Shown: piece after piece, positions 36,101 through 48,100 of the stretch
How positions within the stretch are numbered: the stretch's first letter is position 1
Layout: every line of letters starts with the position of its first letter
Assembly: GCA_029204225.1 (NCBI GenBank)
Contig: CM055109.1
Coordinates: 18,923,783 to 18,987,782, forward strand
Direction: 5' to 3'
Source of the DNA: Diphasiastrum complanatum
Taxonomy: Eukaryota > Streptophyta > Lycopodiopsida > Lycopodiales > Lycopodiaceae
Length of the DNA: 64,000 nt
Position numbers and translations under genes: made by a program
The notes under the pieces: model-generated
What the model saw: only the letters and a program-made list of their open reading frames with translations
Told to the model about the DNA's origin: nothing
Database searches by the model: none

Positions 36101-39100
36101 TCTTATCTTGTGTAGTAGGTCGCCACCTACAAGACTGCACTAGCATGAAATATCTTATCTTGTGCAGCAGGTCGCCACCTACAAGATTTCACTAGCAGGC
36201 TTCCAATAGAGATTAGAACGAGTGGGCTGAAGAATAACTAGGAGATCATACAAAAACATTCCCAACAAGCTACTGCTGCCACTCAAGCCGATCAACAATT
36301 CAGATTCCCTCACCACCCATGATCCAACCAATTGCTCCCTTGGGAATGAACTACCGCATGACAGGAAAGGAAAAACTACTTTTCTATCCTATTTGCATTG
36401 CTATTATGTGGATCTAGAAATAGGGCTTGAAGGTGGGTGAGAAAACCAGCTATAGTAGCCGAAACAAAAGCATGATGGAATGGATTTTTGAAGCCCAATG
36501 GTTTAGAGACTTAAGCTTCATATTCATAGGAGACCAAGTGATACTTACAGCAAGTTCATGTATCAAGGATTAATGGTCCATCTTGAAAAAGATGAATTGG
36601 TCTATTCCTTGGACTCTTAGATGATCTTCATCTGCTCTTTTCTTGGGATGCAATTCAGATTTTCCGCTGAAGACTTGTGTACACCTTCAAGATATTTTTC
36701 ATCCTAGTGAGATAGAGGGATCCCTCTAAGCGCCATTCCTTTTTTTAGACCAAGATACTACCAGTGATTCCAAGTATAGCTGATTCAAACTTCAACCCCT
36801 CATCTAGGTCATCGTAGAATGCGTCATGAGTTTTAATTCCTAGTAAGACCATCTTTGTGAGGGGGAGAGTGAGATGGGATTGAGCCTAAATGTCAATTTC
36901 CAAAAGGTTCACATCTTCAACATGGAACATACAAAATATTGCATTCACCATACATTCTAGCCTCACGGTACTTTCAAGGTAATTCGTTTTTGGAGGACAA
37001 TAGAAGCTTAAGTTGGTATGGTAAGTCTTCGAAGCTATTAAAATTTGTACTTTCTATGTAGGGAAGCTTCAGCTCGTGCCAATGATGAGGTGGACATATT
37101 GAAGTGGGAAATAGAAAGAATGCTTTCAAAGGCTACATATGAAAAACGAGATATGGAGATGGAGATGGATGCAGCTAATTTAAGATACGAGAAAATGGAG
37201 CTACGTCTAAAAGATGCGTTTGAGCAAGCTCATCAATTGGAAGCAAAAGGTGCACTATATGATGAGGTTTGTAATGTGAGTTTAGGCCATTGTTTATGGT
37301 CACCAATATTATGTGCTCTTCCCAAGATTCAAGGAAATTGTGCGTAGACTAATGGCCAATATGAGAGTGTAATTATTATATTTGGTATTTGCGCACCAGT
37401 CAATAACTAAAGATCATGGTATGCGCTTAAAAATCAAGCTATACTTTTTGTTGGTAAGTTTTAAGCTATGACACTTTTGTTTGTTACAGGATCTTGCTCA
37501 TGAGTATGATGTGTCTTTGTCATATGGAGTCTAAGGGAGAATGCTAGCTAAAATCATTTAGGAGCTTGAAAAATGATAGATTACAATGACATGTTAAGCT
37601 AGATGGGATAAAACTTTTGAGCTTGAAGGAGTATCTCTAAATAAGACAAGCCTAGCGAGCCTTGGTATGATACAAACAACAAAAGAACCTGTTACATGAA
37701 TTATAATCTCTAAGAGCTATGTATAGATCTCTATTTTCACATGTAAATGGGCATGTTGTTACACTCGATGTAGAAAAGAGTCGCATATTTTGTTTTACCA
37801 AAATATACATATATCCCATCCAATTTTTATCCATTCAAATCAAGAATACACATATGAAAATAACCTATGTTTCTCATTTATAGTACTATATCATTGTTAA
37901 TAAAGTGCTATATATGCTTATATGCGTATTAAGTTGCACCTTTCATTAATAGTCCACTCAAACATGTGTTCTATAGTATATTTTTGAAGTTTGAATTTTA
38001 GTTCATAGTAAAAATATTTATTTATGCTAGTTACCTATTTACAATATGTTAGGAAATAAACTGTTAGTCATAACGAGTGTATGTTCATGTAGGGTAACAG
38101 TGACCACTTTTAACACAAGACTTGTTTAGAGGCGATGGTTTTCAAGGTCTTGTTATGGACTAACATCATCCTAGATGGACAATTTTTAGAGCTACCATGT
38201 CAGATGCTAACCATGGCTAGATACCTAGAGAAATTGGGATAAGTTGTGTCAAAAGCCATTCAAGCAAGACCTTGCATGCTTTTCTAGGAGTGCACCAAAA
38301 AAGCCTTTCCGTTTGGGTTTGTGTATGCAACCATGCACAATTGCCATGCATTGAACACATGGATAACATTACATAAGGGTTTGGCTTCCATGAGTGCGAT
38401 CATGTATCTCGCTATTGTCTTGACCAACAATTGTGCGAGGCTTTCTACTCTTAAACTAGACAAACACTTCAATAAATCATTGCTATTCAAGGTCATTGGA
38501 GAATAGTCGTAAGAATCAATCCATTCTTTGGAGCAAGGATAACATATCTGTTATCATAAAGTAAGATAACCATTAGAAATATTATGATCTACAACTATCA
38601 TACTACTTGCAATAATCATATCCCAAATGATGGCTTCTTCATGAATGATTGTTGCATTCACAAAGTAGTGAATCACTTATTAACAAGGTTTGATTTGTGC
38701 TTTGGATGTGCTGCTAAACATTACATACAAGCTATAAAACAATCGTTCCCTACCCGGCCACAAAATTTCAAGTCGGTGAATCAGATTTAGGGTATTCAAA
38801 AAATGAAAATTTTACATTGGATCTAGGTTACAACAAAGAAACAACTGCTGGTGTATGTTGCAAACCACTGGTCAATTCAATTGTCAATACTTGATCCTGA
38901 ACCTTTATTCTTGATGTACAACGTACATGATAGGCAATAATAATATGGTTAATCATAAAATTAGATATCATGTATAAATGTTGACTTTAATAAAGGATCT
39001 TTCAGATGCTTCAACTCCTTTGGCACTTTTCAAGACACCAATTTGAAGACAAAGAGAACTGGTTTCATGACTTTTGATACTCGAGTATGCCTTCAAGAGT

Positions 39101-42100
39101 TGTCCTCTAAATTAAAACTCAATAATTCTGATTCCTTGAATCAAATGATTGGCTTTAGTAAGGCATTATGAACTTTTGTTCATCCCTTTAAAAAAAAATT
39201 CTATGCTTTTATGATTTAAAACACAACGATCATGTCTAGATTCTCATCTTCTCGGTTCTTCAATGTCATTCACCCCATTTGCAAGAACGAAGACCTTATG
39301 AGACTAGAAAACTACCACACTAATATGATTAGTCATGTCACAGCTAAGCTTTATGGGACCATCCTTGAGACTACAATAAGCAACGAGGTGGAGGCTAGAT
39401 AACTAAGTGCAATGGGACAGACAGGTTTCAAAGCACACTATTCGACCATTGATCTATATCAACTCTCAAGATACTCATAGAGGAGGTGAAGGATTTATTC
39501 TGTTGTTGCTTTGTTTGCCTCAGGTGCACTCTTGATTCTATACGGTGCCAGCTGCTTATCTAGTGGCTTTGAGATTTGCACTATTCACAAATACTATATT
39601 GGCATTATATGAGAGAGTAACGGGATGTTTTAGGTAACAAGAGGGGACATTTAACATGATTACTAGCACTGTTGAAGTGAAGCGAGGGTGCCTACTCTCT
39701 CGTACTTGGTGTGGCCTTTAGATTGATGAGCTCAAGATGACTTTTAGGTAGGGTGGTGAATAGGGATGCAACTCGGTGACATATTGATCTTTGTTCTTCT
39801 ATGTGGATGTTGCTTTGGTTTCCCATCTAGAGAGCGGTTGTAGCAACATATTGATAGTTTACATGCCTATTTGAAGGAGAGGGGATTGGAGGTCAATTTA
39901 GAGAAAACCAAAATTAGGGTCTTCAATACTTCTCATTCTTATATGCAAAGAATCTTTCTATTGGATGGATAGCCATAGGAGATAGTTTATCCATGTATGT
40001 ACTTGGGAGTACTCTTCATCGATCCCATTTTTTGCATGAGACAGGCAGCCACCCTTCCATTAGGGAAGGGTTCATCCTCCTTTAGTTTTCATGGAAGGGT
40101 TTTATTTCAAAAGACACATTTGAGATGTGAGAAGTAAGCGTAGTCTATTTGACACTTTGGTTACTCCCATTGCTATGCAAGTCACATGCTTATTTGTAGA
40201 TATTGAAGGAGAACAAAGCAGTTAAAATTCGAGTTCGGAGGTTGCCAGTTATTTTGTTCCCTATGGAGGAAGCTCAAAGATTCTTGGATAATACATCACT
40301 CCTAGAATGGAGAAGGCATGGAGGCATAAGTAGGGTACATCCACATTGGTTTTATTAGTTTGACTGTCAAGATATTAGGCACATTGCATCAACGGGCTTG
40401 TTTGAGATGCAAAAAAATATTTATGGGCGATGACCTCATTTGTATGCAAGTAGAAGAGTTGAGGCTATTTTAGGAAGCTCAAGACTCTATCATGAATAAG
40501 GTTACTGAACCTAATCTATCATTCATCCCATAAGGTCATGCCCTCAATGGTAGTGGCCCAATACCTAAGGGTACACTAGCTAGCGGCTATATACCCAGTA
40601 TATAACTCTCCCCTACTTTAAAACAACATTATCCACAATGTTGGCCCCGAGCAATGGCCGTGGTAATAGCCAATTATTAGGTCTAAAAAATAATCTAAGT
40701 ACTCATAAGACGAGAAATAATGCATGAACCGATGGAAATACTAAAGGAGAGGACATAAGTCGTCACAACAGGTACTCCAAAAGCAACATGCAAACTCCAC
40801 AAAGCATTGTACATCAACTATAAGAAACTACTAGAAACTGATGTAGATGCATAAAGGAAACCAAACTCACTCAAGGCACTCTAATAGCCTAGAATGCCAT
40901 AAGAAAATCTCGATATGTAGGACCTCAACAATTGAGATATCCAAAGCTAGCCGAAAGCACAACTCAGCAATCATAGCAACAACTTTGGAACATCATCAAA
41001 AGCCAAGCAATATCCAGCAACCAGGAATGCCAAGGAACCTGAAGATCATCCTGACAAACAGTAGATGGGATGGACACCCGTACGACAACCCAAGGTATTT
41101 GCAATGCCCAAGAATGGATAATAGTGTTGATGAAAACGTAATTAACACTCCAAGGATTCCATAAGGCCCAAGAATGTACAACATCAGCATTGACTATAGC
41201 AAAGTCACATATAAAAACACAAGGATACATGTATACTCGGCTAGAAGGATATCAGCAAAATGAGCTAGAGAGTATACAACAAGTCTATCATGAAATGTAA
41301 ATCTGCCATGAGTAACCATATAATCAGGTTGTGCTAGGTGAGTAACCATATAACCATTAACGATATCAAAATAAGGAGCCTAGGCCACAACATCTGTAGC
41401 ATGGCACTCAGATTAGGGGTAGCACTAAAGTACTCAGTATCAGGAACAACAACATTGGCAATAACATGAAAGCATGTCAGGCATGTAGCATCTGTAATAT
41501 CAATATCAACCTAGGCAGCATCAAGTTGTGACTCGAGTGCACTATGCAAGACGATGACTAACTCAAGTAATGCAATGACTATATCAAGTAACTCAAGCAA
41601 CTCACTCACTCTGTGTGATACAGAATGAATCTCATGTGTATCGCTCACAATGGTGCTTCTTGTGTTCGGGGCAATAAAAGGTTATCGAACGACGCGTAGG
41701 GCATTCGGGAGAGAATAAAGATTTTTTATTCCTCTCTGAGCTGCTCCACTGGCTACGCCAGTGGATGCGGCCTCTATTTGCTTGTCAAATGGAGCATTGA
41801 AGCTCCTGACTATCTCACCCTCACAAGATGGCTCAACCTCATGTGTACTGCTCGCAATATGTGAATCTATCACTATGGAAGGAAGCTCACAAAGATATTG
41901 ATCATCAACACTCGTAGGTGTGAAAATACTTTCATGTTTAGAAAGATATCAATAATAACATGCTCAGAATGTATGACTCTAAACAAAAATAAACAATGTC
42001 GTAGAAGAAATAGGAATCTCAATAATGGCTTGTTGGAGTAATTGTAAACGGGAGAGAGAAGCAATATCTCAAGGCATACGAGAGGTAAACCCTATCATGA

Positions 42101-45100
42101 CGACATTTAAATGGGAAGAAATCCCAAAAATCACATTGTTAATGGCTTGTTGAATGTGTTCAGGTAAATCATCCTGAGGTTTCTCACTAGTAGATAGAGG
42201 TGAAGCAATTTAAAAAAAATAGTGATAAGGCGAAGAGAAATAGACAAAGGACTTGAGGGAGAGGACTTTTGTCGTCACTCCAACTTAGTCTAATTCAAGC
42301 ACCAAAAACACGACTAATATGGACAACCAAAAGGAGGTAACAATGTTGTAAAAATGGAGCAGCTAAGAAGATATAAAAGTTCGACAAATAATAGCAGAAA
42401 ACGGCATAAGGTAAAGAAGTAAGAACTGTCGTAGATGCTATATAACAATGCCGGAAAATTACCTCCAAATGTATGGAGAAATCTCGTGCTGGCTGAAGAT
42501 AGGCTCTCAAACTGCTAACATAAAAGCTTCCAAATAGCTGGAAAATGGTCACCAATGACAAATGTTTTTTGGAAAAAATGTCCAGAAAGAGGTGCCAAAG
42601 CTAGGTATAGATGGGCGCTAACAATAATAGGTATAATGGCGAAAAGCGGACAGCAAATGGGTGAAATGATGGCTATCAAATGGGCGCCTGATATGGCCAT
42701 TGATGGGCGCTGAAAAGTGTTAGGGATAGCAGCAAATAACGGACCACAAAGTAGTGGGAAAATAAAATGCTGATGAAAAAGTGTTGAAACCTCCTCCAAA
42801 TAAGGTGCTAGTAAATGCAATAGGTACCGCTCAGAAAGTCTGCTAAAATATTTGCTAGAAAAGATAGCGGCTGCTAAAATAGCCTCCAAAATCAACCTGC
42901 CAATCTTTTTTGGCTACCCAAATTTAGGGGAAGTGCTTTTGTTAAAAATCCGCCAAGAAAGTGCTCTGATACCAAGCTACGAACAAATTCACAGTAGATG
43001 AATAGCTAGGCTAAGAAAGCAACACATAGGCAGGAACTAGCTCTAGAAAGCAACAAAGAGAATGCTTAAGGAGAATAAAGAGAGAGATCAATATCATGTG
43101 TCCTAATCATACCCATAGAGAAACCCTAAAGGAAGCTACAATAACAAAAGGATAATTGATCTCGACAATTCTCATATCGTAGGTATTTCATTACTGAGAA
43201 AGAACATCCGACTCATTGGCCAGATCGATATATCGGTCTGTGCACGTAATTAAGTTTGTCAGACAGAATGGCTCTGCTGCATCAGTAACTCCGATAACTC
43301 CACAGACCAGTACATAGCCAATGTAGCTAAAGAATTGGAAAGCACACCAAGTAGCAAATGATTGCTTTGGGTGAGTTGGATGAGTACCGGATTGGACTAG
43401 AAAGTAAAGCAACAAGTCTGACTTCAATGAGGATTTCTTTTCATATGACTTTGAACTTAGAAATTATGATTGACGGTCTAAAGTGGCTTTCGATTTACTT
43501 GTTTGAGAAGTCTTTGAATTTCCATGAATTCAGTATGCATGTTGCAGATTTCTATTTATTTCTAATTATAGATTACTTTATTCAAAGCAAATATAGGTAA
43601 CTAAAAGCTGAGATCAAATCTAGTCATCCATGACAGACCTAGATATCTTGTAGACTGTTGAGAGTTGCCAAATATTTAGCCTGAAAACTTGAGCTGTGTC
43701 TAGAAAGAAACCTGTTTAAAGAGCATCTTGGTTTAAGCTAAGAGCAGATGGAGTCAAATTTAAATCCCTTAGGAAATGTATTCAAGATCTTTTTTTGAGT
43801 GAGTGAAGTCAAGAGCTATTTATTAGATGCTTGTAGAACTATAACAGAACCATCGGGAACCTGATTTTGATACGTTATGTGCTCGCAAATGCTCCAGGTG
43901 AAGGAGAAGCTAGATGGAACTGAAAGAGTTGCTGAACAAGCCAAAGATGAGAATGTAGCACTCAAAGCAGCTGTAAATCTGATGATGGAAGAAAAACATC
44001 TCTTACTAGAAGCTGTAAAAGAGAAGGATCATGTTCTGGAGCTTTTAAGAATGGACAAGGTGCAGAAGAATGAAGACATACAACACTTTTCTACCTGTGG
44101 GAAACCTTACAAAGAACAGCAAAGCTTCTTTGGTTTAGTTGTAGCTTCTAGAAACATTATGTGCTGTTTGAAATAAGACAACCTTCAAGTTCTTTGGTGA
44201 GAATTTGTGCCTTTTTGTTTTGTTATGTCTAGTTGACACTGACACTTGAAGACTGTAGACTCTGGGATCACTTATAGAACTTGGTGAGAATATGTGCCAT
44301 TTTGGTTTGTAATGTGTAGTTGACACTGCTACTTGAACAGGAGCATTTGAACAAAGACGTCAAAGTGCAAGAGGAAAGGGTCAAACAGTTGGAGTGTGAA
44401 AGAGAATGTCAACGAGAAAAAATTTCTGAGTTGAAGCAAGCTCGACAGGATTTGTATAACCGGCTACTCTTTGATTCCAAAGACTCTCAGACTGCTCAAG
44501 AGCACCGTCTACAGGTATCTAAAATAGGCATTCTGTTGTACTAGAAAATCGCAGTTAAGCTGTAACCAATCTGTTCTCATGGATATACCGAATGGTCCTG
44601 GTTCATGCTACATGGTTGGCAGTTCTGTAGCACTAGCTTTCTCAACTTGCGTGTAAACAAATTTGTCAGGTAGAACTACTCCGACTGCAGGGACAAGCAA
44701 AAGAAGACATTGAGCACCTTCGCAAAGAAGCGACTGAAGCTGCAGAGCGTGAAGTAAGGTACCCTTACTAAAACATGTAGAGTTCCTCTGAATCAACCTT
44801 GTCACTGTTCCCTATTCTTAGTGAGAGTAATAATTTCCTTTATACAAGGGTGCTTTGAAGTTTGAACCTTTTGAAGCTGGCAGGACCCTGCGTGAGATGA
44901 GGGATCTGGCATTACATGATGCTGAAAGGACCCACCTTGCTTTGCAAGAAAATAGGTCTGACTACGACGAGTTGTTAACAAAGTGAGTACTTAGAAACTA
45001 GCCCTTCAAACAAATGCTGCAATTTTATTCATTACAGTTTTATACCCACTATGCTATGAAACACTTTCAGATGCTGTCACGTTGGGTGCAGTCTATTATT

Positions 45101-48100
45101 ACTGATATATCTTCTTTTGTATCATGTATTTTCTAATTGCTGTTTTGCTTTTGCAGATTTAGTTAGTAGACCTATTCTTGCAATCTTTTTTCTTCTGGCT
45201 TTATTTAGATGAAATTAATGCTCGAGTTCTTGGATACCACTTGAAATGCTAGTGTTATGGTTTTTAGATACAGGGAATTCCAGCGTATAGCAAACTCAAA
45301 GGAAATTGAGACTCGCACTGAAATCCAAATGAAGCAGTTTGAACTTGACCGAATCAATGTAGTGCTTGAGGAGACAAGAAGTTTGCTCAACCAGAAAAAG
45401 CTGGAGAATGAAGCATTATATTCTAAAGTAAATGTAAGGCTATATCTGCATGCATATGGATGATGTTTTTAACACTATGATTTCAGTTTTACTACCCTTT
45501 GGCAGACTAACGCTAACAAGTCCACACTGTTGAAAACTTTAACCCTTTGCATGTGGCATAATTTAGGATCTTTAAATTTTCATAAATAAGCTCTCATGCT
45601 TTACTTGATAACTTTGAAAATCTGGACATGTCTCTTTTTAATTATTGTAAACCACAGTGCTTGATTTCAGTTTAAATTATGGAAAATAATCACTATGAAA
45701 GAATGTGAAAACCTTTATACTGATCAAGCAATAGCATTATTATTTTGTATCCTGTATGGACTTGAATTCCAGAACTTGAGGTGAGGACAGGTGCCGTCAA
45801 GCAACAGACCACTTATTTTTTGACGAAATTTGTAGCATTATTGCAAGAGATATGTTAACATGTCTTTTCTTGCAAACATCTTGAACTGTAAACAACTATT
45901 AATAAGCTTTGCTGACAAATTTTGCACTATGATCTCTTGACCAAACCATAATATGCTTGCTGGTTAACTGGTTCCACAAAGCTAGGAACTGCTGAAGTAT
46001 TTCAGCCTTGTTTGGTTGGTGTGCTGGAATGAAATTCATTTGCAGATTCTAACAGAAAAGTACCATGAGCTAGAGCTAGAGATGAATGAAAAAATCCTGA
46101 AGTTGAGGAATGAGCTTGAAGCTGCACATTTGCATTTAGATCAGATGGATGCACAAGATCAAAAAATTTGCGATTTTCTGCTGTCTGCAGGGAAAGGTGA
46201 TGGCTCATTATTTCCTTGCATGAAAATTATAAAAACTTGTCTTCTTGCTCAACAATCATTTGAACAATCAAGGGCTATACATTGGTGTTCTAATTAGCTG
46301 TTCCAAAGGATGAAGATTGAAGAAGTGATACTGCTGCAGCACTTTGTAAACTTTTGTTGGAATGTGTTTTTCTTATTGTTACTTATTGAGATTTTTGGGG
46401 GAGTATTCTTGAAATAACAATAGCTGGCCTTTTATATAGGTCTTATTGCAGGTGGAAAACGAGTAGAATATGTGAAGTATTTTACTTAGTGACTCCATTC
46501 CATCATTTGATCGCACTGCATTTTGCCTGATTACAGAAACTCTTCCAAATGCCAAGAAATCTTGAATTTATCAAGTAATAGATTCCTAAATAAGATCCTA
46601 GCTTGCATTGACGTGATAAAATGGATGTATGTATGGTAGGCTTATGTGTAGGGTTGAGGGTAAGGTACGGTGCATAGTTGCCCAGAAATGCATTTTTGGG
46701 CAAAAACATATGGATTTCTGTAAAGCCATTGATTCTGTGCATAGACATCTATTGATATAGAGGCTTTGAGATTGTGGCTTTCAGGAGGATACTATATGGG
46801 CAGTTGTAGCATTGTACAGGTGAGTTATTAGCCGGGTTATGAGTATCAGGGGTTATATTGCCAGAGGTTGATAGCACTATTGGGGTCAAACAGGGCTGTC
46901 CACTTTCACCTACACTCTTTGGGCTATACATAGATGAGTTGGAGCAAGTTATATGGAGATAAATTTTCTTAGGTATCCCCGCATGCACATATGATGTGCC
47001 CACACAATCTGTATGGGCGTGTGCAAGCCCCATGCAATTGTTGTACCATATGGGGGAGGGGGGGGTTACTTGAGTAGCCTATAAAAAAAATAGCAAATTA
47101 AGTCTTGAATGAAGGGAAGAGGGGAGTGTTGGAGGATGTACTCCCACAGGCTGTACCAGCAGCAAGTACAGGCTTGTGGGCTGAGTGGAGTACATCCCTC
47201 CACCACCCTTGTCTTGATCTCCCTCCATCCTCCTTACTCCACAGGCACCTATATAACAATAAATCACATCTAATCTAACACTCACAACCTCAAAGGAGAA
47301 AAATGATAGTTTCTCTCCTCCTTTCCTATGAACGTATAGTTGCACCAGCATCCTATTCTAGCCTAAAGACAAGCCTCGGGAGAGTTCTAGGGGCTTCTAA
47401 AGGCCATAAGGCCATAGGACCAAAGGAAGGACTTGAGGTGAAGGTGGGTTGTGACCCAAGTGACCCTTGGGTGAGGTGGCATGGTGTTACAAGACCGTAA
47501 CTGTACCGACCCAACAGTACTTCTAGGTGCAACTAACCACCGAAGGGCAGAGGACAATGTGAGTCAGTGGCATGCATGATAGATAGTAGGTATGAGGGCC
47601 AATAATGCCCATGCAGACACATGCATGATAGTATGGGGACATACAGTCCTTTAGCAGTGGACTGGGACAACTCATGCATTAGTAACCCATGTATGCAACA
47701 TGTACGGTCAGTGTCAGCCACCTACCGCATGCAAACCCACATTGGGCTAGGAGGGGAATTCTATAAGAGGATGCATAGGCTGGGTGGATCAGACTAGCTT
47801 TGCCTTCCTTGTGGGCATGTTCTTCCTAACAATGGTATCAAAGTAGGCGAATCTGAAGTCAGGGTGGAGGAGGATTAGCGCACTTTTTTCAGCCTCTTAC
47901 AGTGCCCATCGGGAGACTTTTAATGGGGAAGAAAAAGACCGAAACACAGACATGCTTCAAACTTTCCTCACCAAGGGGAAAAATATAAATGCACTGAAGC
48001 AAACCCCTGACCACTTGCAAGCCCTAGAAGCTAGCCTGTCTTTGGGTCCTGTAGCCTACAAGTGATGGCCAACCTCCAGGAGACTGGGCAGACACCCCAG

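Noticed and set aside
36092-36195. Two 52-bp repeats considered as a CRISPR-like array
   Set aside because: The units are directly adjacent with no spacers, and the context is a plant intron.
37460-37480. gacacttttg considered as the right terminus of the word-rich element starting at 33313
   Set aside because: Exon e lies between, and the flanking 8 bases do not match the left flank.
37490-37560. Acceptor-like tttgttacag followed by an open stretch, a possible extra PIBF1 exon
   Set aside because: Exons e and f already join in phase with the expected residues (DE|VKEK), and the stretch soon meets stops.
47170-47235. ctccctcc/ggagggat inverted area considered as another palindromic-word element
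   Set aside because: Only one inverted pair and no repeated word or target duplication.
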